A stretch of 64,000 nucleotides of DNA, from assembly GCF_016811915.1 (NCBI RefSeq), contig NZ_CP069127.1, positions 808,001 through 872,000 on the forward strand, in the 5' to 3' direction. The position numbers were made by a program, and so were the translations under genes. The notes under the pieces are model-generated. The model searched no databases, was not told the DNA's origin, and saw only the letters and a program-made list of their open reading frames with translations. Source of the stretch: Brevibacillus choshinensis. Its GTDB lineage: Bacteria > Bacillota > Bacilli > Brevibacillales > Brevibacillaceae. Within the stretch, counting starts at the first letter, position 1, and the number at the start of each line of letters is the position of its first letter. This document shows positions 59,588-64,000 of this stretch, one piece after another.

Positions 59588-60862
59588 TTATTCTTTCGTA
59601 GCGGCTACTTCTTGAGCGACGGATGATTTTTCTTCGAGGTATTCATCCGGCCCGATGATGCCCGCTGCGCGGTCTTGCTTTTCCAGCTCGAGAGCCTTTG
59701 GCACGGACAGCCAATAGGAGAGGCCGATTGCAATCACACCGGCACCCAGCTTACCGAGCATCACAGGGAGGATGATGTTCGGCTGGAAGTTTGCGGAGAA
59801 GGACAGGTGGTCGCCCAACAGGAATGCTGCACAGACAGCAAAGGAGATGTTGACGACTTTATCCTTCGGCGGCATGGAACGAACGAGTCGGAACATAGCG
59901 AGAATGTTGGCAATCGTAGCGAGCAGACCCGCACTTCCGGTAGAGCTCAGGCCGAGCTTGCTTCCCAAGGCTTCCAGAGGCTTAGCCGCATATTTGCGCA
60001 GCAAGTATACCATCGGGAATGCACCTGCCAGCATAATTCCGATATATCCGGCTGTTTCCAGTGCGCGATACTGATCTTTCGGATCGGCGATAATCGGATC
60101 AAAGCCCCACGCGCCAAACAAGGTGGAGAAAAGTCCCGTAAAGTGCTGCACGATGGAAAAGACGAGAACGAGTTTGATACCGGCGTCCATGGTTTTCCCG
60201 AAGAGCATGAATCCGCGAATCATCAAGTCAGGCATGAAGCGCAGTCCGGCAGCAATCGCCACCACAAAGATCAGGATCGGGGAAAGATTCAAGAGGACTT
60301 GCCCAATGCCAATCGCAAAAGCGTAGGTGGAATCGGCGTTGGTGGAAATCTCAGCGCGTACCTGCGCATTGGTCAAGGAAAGAATCGCGCTGGTGATGAA
60401 GGCTCCGATCGGAACGGTCAGAATGCCGGACATGACGCCCAATGCCATGTATTTATGGTCGCGCTTGTCGAGCATGGCCAGTCCCATCGGAATCGAAAAT
60501 ACGATAGTAGCACCAGCCATGAGACCGACAACCATCGCCATGACCCAGCCTTCTGTTGAGCTTTTCAAGATATTGGCCAGCTGGTAACCACCCATGTCCG
60601 AGGCGAGAATGGCGGTGGCAGCCAGCGCCGGGTCAGCTCCGATGGCATGGAAAATAGGGGATACGGCCTTTTCGACGAACCAGGAAATATAAGGAAGAGA
60701 GGCCATGATACCGGCAGCAGGAACGAAAATATAACCGGTCGAATGCAAGCCTTCCATGAATTCCTTGCCAAGTCCTTCATCGCTGTTGCGGATGGCTGCG
60801 ACAGCCCCGATGACGGCACACAGCATGATAATGTAAATAATGACACTTCCAATGTGTTCCAT
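59588..60862 (-). CDS. eutH: Ethanolamine permease EutH
   Basis: A 424-residue, roughly ten-helix membrane protein. The region ATAILASDMGGYQLANIL (about 82-99) and LGDHLSFSANFQPNIILPVM with GKLGAGVIAIGLSYWL near the C-terminus are EutH marks; the protein brings in ethanolamine at low concentration or pH. AAGGTGG precedes the ATG. No other eut gene (lyase, shell or EutVW) lies in the window, so it is an orphan here. Its leader holds a cre site and a strong hairpin. An alternative label would be a nucleoside-recognition-type transporter, but EutH fits better. Confidence 0.85.
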   Translation of the reverse strand: MEHIGSVIIYIIMLCAVIGAVAAIRNSDEGLGKEFMEGLHSTGYIFVPAAGIMASLPYISWFVEKAVSPIFHAIGADPALAATAILASDMGGYQLANILKSSTEGWVMAMVVGLMAGATIVFSIPMGLAMLDKRDHKYMALGVMSGILTVPIGAFITSAILSLTNAQVRAEISTNADSTYAFAIGIGQVLLNLSPILIFVVAIAAGLRFMPDLMIRGFMLFGKTMDAGIKLVLVFSIVQHFTGLFSTLFGAWGFDPIIADPKDQYRALETAGYIGIMLAGAFPMVYLLRKYAAKPLEALGSKLGLSSTGSAGLLATIANILAMFRLVRSMPPKDKVVNISFAVCAAFLLGDHLSFSANFQPNIILPVMLGKLGAGVIAIGLSYWLSVPKALELEKQDRAAGIIGPDEYLEEKSSVAQEVAATKE

Positions 60863-60895
60863 GTCAACCCCACCTTATTTAGGATGTTAAACAAT

Positions 60896-60940
60896 AAAGG
60901 CGCTTAGGTTCTCAAAACCGAGAACTTCCTAAGCGCCTTT
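60896..60940 (-). terminator. Leader hairpin (attenuator-like) before eutH
   Basis: Very long hairpin: AAAGGCGCTTAGG / CCTAAGCGCCTTT with inner GTTCTC / GAGAAC, then TTTATTG on the minus strand, only 34 bases before the eutH ATG. The upstream csp gene has its own terminator, so this one belongs to the eutH leader. Confidence 0.65.
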
Positions 60941-60984
60941 GCTTATTTGTATGGACTTGTGTATAACCACCGGGCAAAACATAC

Positions 60985-60999
60985 TGGAACCGCTTACAA
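60985..60999. promoter_or_regulatory. cre (CcpA) site upstream of eutH
   Basis: Minus strand TTGTAAGCGGTTCCA matches the cre consensus WTGNAANCGNWNNCW at every position. Located 123-137 bases before the eutH ATG, it predicts catabolite repression. Confidence 0.65.
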
Positions 61000-61181
61000 T
61001 CGATAGAAAAAAATAAAAGCTGAAGCCGCACGTCCCACTGAAGATTTACCCTAGTCGGACAATTCATGCTGAAAAAGCGCCGTTGCTTTCCTCTGCATTA
61101 TATCGTGATTATATGGTTACAAGTCCATCATGTCAACAGCCTCTTTAGGAAGAAAGTACGAGATCGTGCAAGAAGGGGTAT

Positions 61182-61220
61182 AAAAAAGCTGCCCCTCCGT
61201 TCAGAAGGGCAGCTTTTTTT
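61182..61220 (-). terminator. Terminator of the cold-shock gene
   Basis: Stem AAAAAAGCTGCCC / GGGCAGCTTTTTT, 10 bases past the csp stop, with a long minus-strand T run. Confidence 0.85.
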
Positions 61221-61229
61221 AAAAGCCGA

Positions 61230-61430
61230 TTACAGTTTTACAACGTTCTCAGCTTGTGGTCCACGGTTGCCTTCTACTACGTTGAACTCAACGCGTTGGC
61301 CTTCTTCGAGGGATTTGAAACCTTCGCCTTGGATTGCGCTGAAGTGAACGAATACATCGTTGCCGCCTTCAACTGCGATGAAGCCATAACCTTTTTCAGC
61401 GTTGAACCATTTAACTGTACCTGTTTGCAT
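61230..61430 (-). CDS. cspB: Cold-shock protein, CspA/CspB family
   Basis: A 66-residue OB-fold nucleic-acid chaperone. RNP1 KGYGFI (13-18) and RNP2 VFVHF (26-30) are intact, with TGTVKWFN at the N-terminus and [16 protein letters not shown] at the end. It binds single-stranded RNA and DNA and prevents RNA structure at low temperature. GGAGG lies 8 bases before the ATG. A long A/T-rich leader of about 137 bases suggests post-transcriptional cold control. Confidence 0.95.
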   Translation of the reverse strand: MQTGTVKWFNAEKGYGFIAVEGGNDVFVHFSAIQGEGFKSLEEGQRVEFNVVEGNRGPQAENVVKL

Positions 61431-61573
61431 GGGTGTTACCTCCAAAAAAATAAAATGAATATGCAACTTTTATTTGTGGGTAAAATAAAAATTCACACAT
61501 TGGAAAAGGTTCAAACATACATGTAAACCCTTTACAATATGTGAACGCTTAAGGAAATCTTTTGTTTAAGGTA

Positions 61574-61602
61574 ATATTACCACAGCACGCCGGGGAAAGC
61601 AA
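61574..61602 (-). promoter_or_regulatory. Promoter of the cold-shock gene
   Basis: Minus strand TTGCTT (61597-61602), 17-base spacer, TAATAT (61574-61579). The -10 sits inside a perfect palindrome GGTAATATTACC (61570-61581). Start near 61567 gives the long leader noted for csp genes. Confidence 0.6.
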
Positions 61603-61609
61603 TCAAATT

Positions 61610-61646
61610 AAAGACGGCTAAACGGGTCGTTTTGCCGTCTTTTTTT
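61610..61646 (+). terminator. Orphan plus-strand terminator
   Basis: Continuous hairpin: AAAGACGGC, AAACG, loop GGT, CGTTT, GCCGTCTTT, then five more T. No annotated plus-strand gene lies upstream since 59396, so it may end a small RNA or antisense transcript of the csp region. Confidence 0.6.
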
Positions 61647-61797
61647 GACAATTTATGAGAGGCTCATCCTTTTTGAAAGCGTAATCCATTCACAAACGGC
61701 AGGAAGTTGCGAAATCGATGTCGTAGATTGGAGAAGGGAGTCGAGGGAAGTCTAAGCAACAGGAAGCACATCAGGAGATCAGGTAAGGAGGACAACC

Positions 61798-62160
61798 ATG
61801 ATTCGCAAAATCGCGACGGTGGCTGTTTATGTAGAAGACCAGCAAAAGGCAAAGACATTTTGGACGGAAAAAGTAGGCTTCGAGATTAAGCAGGAGCATC
61901 CCATGGGACCGGACAGCAGCTGGCTGGAGGTCGGACCGGCTGGGGCCCAGACAGCTCTCGTGATTTATCCGAAGCGCATGATGAAGAACTGGGAAGAAAT
62001 GAAGGCTTCTATCGTGTTTGAGTGCGAGGATGTGCAGGGCATCTATGAAGCGATGAAGGCAAAGGGTGTAGTGTTTGAAGGCGAGCCGAACAAGATGCAG
62101 TGGGGGACGTTTGTATCCTTCATGGATGAGGACGGCAATCGCTTTTTGTTAAAAGAATAG
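61798..62160 (+). CDS. VOC (glyoxalase/bleomycin-resistance) family protein
   Basis: A 120-residue vicinal-oxygen-chelate protein with two beta-alpha-beta3 modules: KIATVAVYVEDQQKAKTFWTEKVGFEI and the second half ending FVSFMDEDGNRFLLKE, where Glu/His metal ligands would fall. A perfect AAGGAGG lies before the ATG. The family includes glyoxalases and antibiotic-binding proteins; this one is unassigned. It ends at its own terminator. Confidence 0.87.
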   Translation: MIRKIATVAVYVEDQQKAKTFWTEKVGFEIKQEHPMGPDSSWLEVGPAGAQTALVIYPKRMMKNWEEMKASIVFECEDVQGIYEAMKAKGVVFEGEPNKMQWGTFVSFMDEDGNRFLLKE

Positions 62161-62180
62161 GGCAAGAAAAAGAATAGGCG

Positions 62181-62224
62181 AAGAATCCGTGGGCAGACAG
62201 CATCTGTGAAGCGGGTTCTTTTTT
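62181..62224 (+). terminator. Rho-independent terminator
   Basis: Outer stem AAGAATCCG / CGGGTTCTT (one wobble), inner CAGA / TCTG, then TTTT; ends the VOC gene. Confidence 0.6.
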
Positions 62225-62363
62225 ATGGCAATCGATATTGGCATATTCTCCCTGTATTCTGACAAACTGCGTAAACAACTTTACACCAAGCAAAAGTAGC
62301 GATAACGTTGGAGATGGAATGAAAGTCAAGCTAGCTACAGACAAGAGGATGAAGGGAGGCAGA

Positions 62364-63035
62364 ATGTGGATGGAAGATGTTCAGAAAGCGCAGCGCATAC
62401 TGGTCGTGACATCGGTCGAACCAGAGCGTGAAGCGGTTTTGCGCGGAATTGGCGACGATGATCGGTTTACCGTCCGAATCGGAGGAGTAGGTCCGATCGC
62501 AGCAGCGGCGAGTACGGCGAGAATATTGGCAGTGGAAGAGTCCTTTGATTTGGTCGTTTGCGCCGGGATCAGCGGCGGCTTTGTCGGTCAAGCTGAAGTG
62601 GGCTCACTGGTTGTAGCCAGCGAAATCGTGTGCGCCGATCTGGGAGCAGAGACGGCAGAAGGCTTTTCCAGTCTGGACGAGCTCGGATTCGGGTCGGCCA
62701 GCGTCCCAGTCGATCAACGGATGGTTGATCGGGTGACAGATGCTTTCATGAAAGCAGGCTTGCCAGCGAGAAAAGGACCTGTCCTTACTTTGTCTACCGT
62801 AACCGGCACAGCTGAAACGGCACTGGAGCTGTCCAGGAGAATGCCGGGTGCTGCGGCCGAGGCGATGGAGGGCTATGGCGTGGCGGTTGCCGCACAGGAT
62901 GCGGGAGTGCCTGTTTTGGAGATCCGAGCCGTATCCAATGCGATCGGCCCGCGTGACAAGTCTGCCTGGCGAATCAAAGACGCACTTGCTGCCTTGGAAG
63001 CAGCCAGTTCCGTACTACGGGAGGTATTACGATGA
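62364..63035 (+). CDS. mqnB: Futalosine hydrolase MqnB
   Basis: A 223-residue nucleoside phosphorylase-fold enzyme that splits futalosine into hypoxanthine and dehypoxanthine futalosine in the futalosine route to menaquinone. Marks: LVVTSVEPEREAVLRGI, RIGGVGPIAAAASTARIL, VVCAGISGGFVGQAEVGSLVVA and AAAEAMEGYGVAVAAQDAGV with the catalytic EMEG-like AEAMEG. The start is set at ATG 62364, 4 bases after GGGAGG; 62370 is equally possible. Its stop overlaps the mqnD ATG (ATGA). Confidence 0.93.
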   Translation: MWMEDVQKAQRILVVTSVEPEREAVLRGIGDDDRFTVRIGGVGPIAAAASTARILAVEESFDLVVCAGISGGFVGQAEVGSLVVASEIVCADLGAETAEGFSSLDELGFGSASVPVDQRMVDRVTDAFMKAGLPARKGPVLTLSTVTGTAETALELSRRMPGAAAEAMEGYGVAVAAQDAGVPVLEIRAVSNAIGPRDKSAWRIKDALAALEAASSVLREVLR

Positions 63036-63862
63036 AGATCGCTTTTTCCCCATGTCCGAATGACACGTTTGTATTCCACGCTTGGGCGCACGGACTCATC
63101 CCCGGTGCACCTGAGCTGGATATCATGTATGCGGACATCGACATTACGAACCATTTGGCCATCAATACGGAAGGCCCGGAAGTCATGAAAATTTCCTATG
63201 CGGCTTTGCCGTGGGTCTTGCAAGATTACGCACTGATTCCGTGCGGTGGTGCGCTCGGCAGAGGATGCGGTCCTCTCGTATTGACCCAAGACAGCAATGA
63301 TCCAGCCCAGCTTTCGGGAAAACGGGTGGCGGTCCCTAGCGAAAGGTCTACGGCATACCTGTTGTTCCGTCTGTGGGCAGCGCAAAACGTGCCTGGCGGA
63401 GTGGGAGAAATCGTGGTGATGCCTTTCCACGAAATCATGCCAGCGGTGCGTGACGGGAAGATTGATGCGGGTCTGGTGATTCACGAGGCGCGTTTCACTT
63501 ATCAAAATTATGGCTTGGCGCTGATGACGGACTTGGGCAACTGGTGGGAGTCAGACACAGGTCTGCCCATTCCTTTGGGAGCCATCATCGCACGCCGTTC
63601 CATGGATATCGAGTCCTTGACCAAATGGACGCGCGCATCCGTCGAATACGCGTGGGCACATCCAGAGGCTTCCAAGGAATATGTCGCGTGCCATGCCCAA
63701 GAGATGGCGCCAGAGGTCACGCAAGCCCATATCGATTTGTATGTAAATGAATTTACGCGGGATCTGGGCGAGGATGGATTTGCGGCGATCACGGCATTGC
63801 TCTCCCGTGCTGCCGACGAGGGGCTCGTCCCGAAATTCGATTTGGCTCTCTTGCGTTCCTGA
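63032..63862 (+). CDS. mqnD: 1,4-dihydroxy-6-naphthoate synthase MqnD
   Basis: A 276-residue periplasmic-binding-like fold enzyme that converts cyclic dehypoxanthine futalosine to 1,4-dihydroxy-6-naphthoate. The start MKIAFSPCPNDTFVFHAWAHG is diagnostic, with ITNHLAINTEGPEVMKISYAALPWV and IHEARFTYQNYGL (catalytic His region). Coupled to mqnB by a 4-base overlap. Together they show that this organism makes menaquinone by the futalosine pathway, unlike B. subtilis; mqnA and mqnC must lie elsewhere. Confidence 0.95.
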   Translation: MKIAFSPCPNDTFVFHAWAHGLIPGAPELDIMYADIDITNHLAINTEGPEVMKISYAALPWVLQDYALIPCGGALGRGCGPLVLTQDSNDPAQLSGKRVAVPSERSTAYLLFRLWAAQNVPGGVGEIVVMPFHEIMPAVRDGKIDAGLVIHEARFTYQNYGLALMTDLGNWWESDTGLPIPLGAIIARRSMDIESLTKWTRASVEYAWAHPEASKEYVACHAQEMAPEVTQAHIDLYVNEFTRDLGEDGFAAITALLSRAADEGLVPKFDLALLRS

Positions 63863-63868
63863 TACGTG

Positions 63869-63907
63869 AAAAGACTCCGCAGCTATGCCCGCTGCGGAGT
63901 CTTTTTT
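63869..63907. terminator. Bidirectional terminator
   Basis: Perfect stem AAAAGACTCCGCAGC / GCTGCGGAGTCTTTT between convergent mqnD and sodC. Confidence 0.88.
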
Positions 63908-63921
63908 GTATTGCAGATGAT

Positions 63922-64000
63922 TTACCCTGCTTGGATGACGCCACAAGCCAAGCGCTTTCCGGAGTTGCCGGCAGGCTGTGAGCGGAAATCGTCGGGGTTT
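63922..64000 (-). CDS. sodC: Cu/Zn superoxide dismutase, C-terminal end only
   Basis: An open minus-strand frame enters at the right edge and ends at 63922. The last residues read NPDDFRSQPAGNSGKRLACGVIQAG. The GNSGKRLACGVI signature, with the catalytic Arg and the disulfide Cys, is the well-known end of Cu/Zn superoxide dismutases (YojM-like in Bacillus). The metal-binding His residues lie outside the window. Convergent with mqnD across a shared terminator. Confidence 0.8.
   Translation of the reverse strand, partial: NPDDFRSQPAGNSGKRLACGVIQAG

Noticed and set aside
59491..59611. Short plus-strand frame (MIASLILLPRD...) between the SRPBCC gene and eutH
   Set aside because: It runs through the terminator at 59546-59577 and into eutH antisense; the purine-rich site is poor.
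1..64000. CRISPR arrays, insertion sequences, prophage, tRNA or rRNA genes
   Set aside because: No regularly spaced repeats, transposase or integrase genes, phage structural genes or tRNA-like cloverleaf were seen by eye; a tRNAscan or ISfinder run could still find something small.

Overview
The window reads as chromosome from an endospore-forming Firmicute of the Paenibacillales, most likely Brevibacillus. The evidence is moderate overall GC, strong AGGAGG-type ribosome sites with frequent TTG/GTG starts, many Bacillus-type proteins (YqkE, YugN, YitT, CvfB, YtpB, GlnK/GlnL, BrnQ), a futalosine-type menaquinone gene pair (mqnB-mqnD), and small spore-protein-like genes. I see no tRNA, rRNA, insertion sequence, prophage or CRISPR array.

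Layout. 1-5 kb: a CNNM cation transporter (cut by the window edge) behind a structured leader, an M50 membrane protease, and small Bacillus-type hypothetical genes. 5-8 kb: a MacB-like ABC efflux operon (adaptor, ATPase, permease). 8-16 kb: glucose-6-phosphate isomerase with an unusual C-terminal helix-turn-helix tail, a TPP riboswitch with thiO, an LSm-like/Tyr-Pro repeat protein, Nudix, NAD kinase, MOSC and YbaK genes. 16-20.6 kb: an apparent nitrogen operon (amtB, GlnD-like nucleotidyltransferase, DnaQ-like exonuclease, acetyltransferase) behind two perfect GlnR/TnrA boxes. 20.6-26.5 kb: two MFS exporters with an ArsR regulator, small proteins, uppP, cvfB. 26.5-32.5 kb: a TAXI-type TRAP transporter divergent from a GlnK/GlnL-like two-component system, with a GlnL-like direct repeat between them. 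32.5-38.7 kb: ytpB, PilZ, AEC carrier, TrmB regulator with a PQQ sugar dehydrogenase, MFS. 38.8-42.8 kb: a sigma-54 activator and a second regulator divergent from proline dehydrogenase, with a -24/-12 promoter and an upstream inverted repeat. 42.9-49 kb: AlkA-type glycosylase, brnQ, an OmpR-type two-component pair, a Ser/Thr-rich lipoprotein. 49.2-54.2 kb: a five-gene operon (polyol-type dehydrogenase, HisC-like aminotransferase, sulfonate/nitrate-type ABC importer) whose substrate is unknown. 54.4-64 kb: EamA exporter operon with a 15-codon ORF, DinB, thioesterase, HAD, YitT, EutH with a cre site and a leader hairpin, a cold-shock gene, VOC, mqnB-mqnD, and the end of a Cu/Zn superoxide dismutase gene at the right edge.

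Themes. Nitrogen and amino-acid supply recurs (ammonium, glutamate/glutamine-type TRAP, proline, branched-chain amino acids, ethanolamine), each with its own visible control element: GlnR/TnrA boxes, GlnL-like repeat, sigma-54 promoter, cre site. The least explained items are the Pgi-HTH fusion, the amtB-nucleotidyltransferase-exonuclease operon, the aminotransferase/dehydrogenase/ABC operon, and the LSm-repeat protein. All calls come from reading the sequence; no database search was run.
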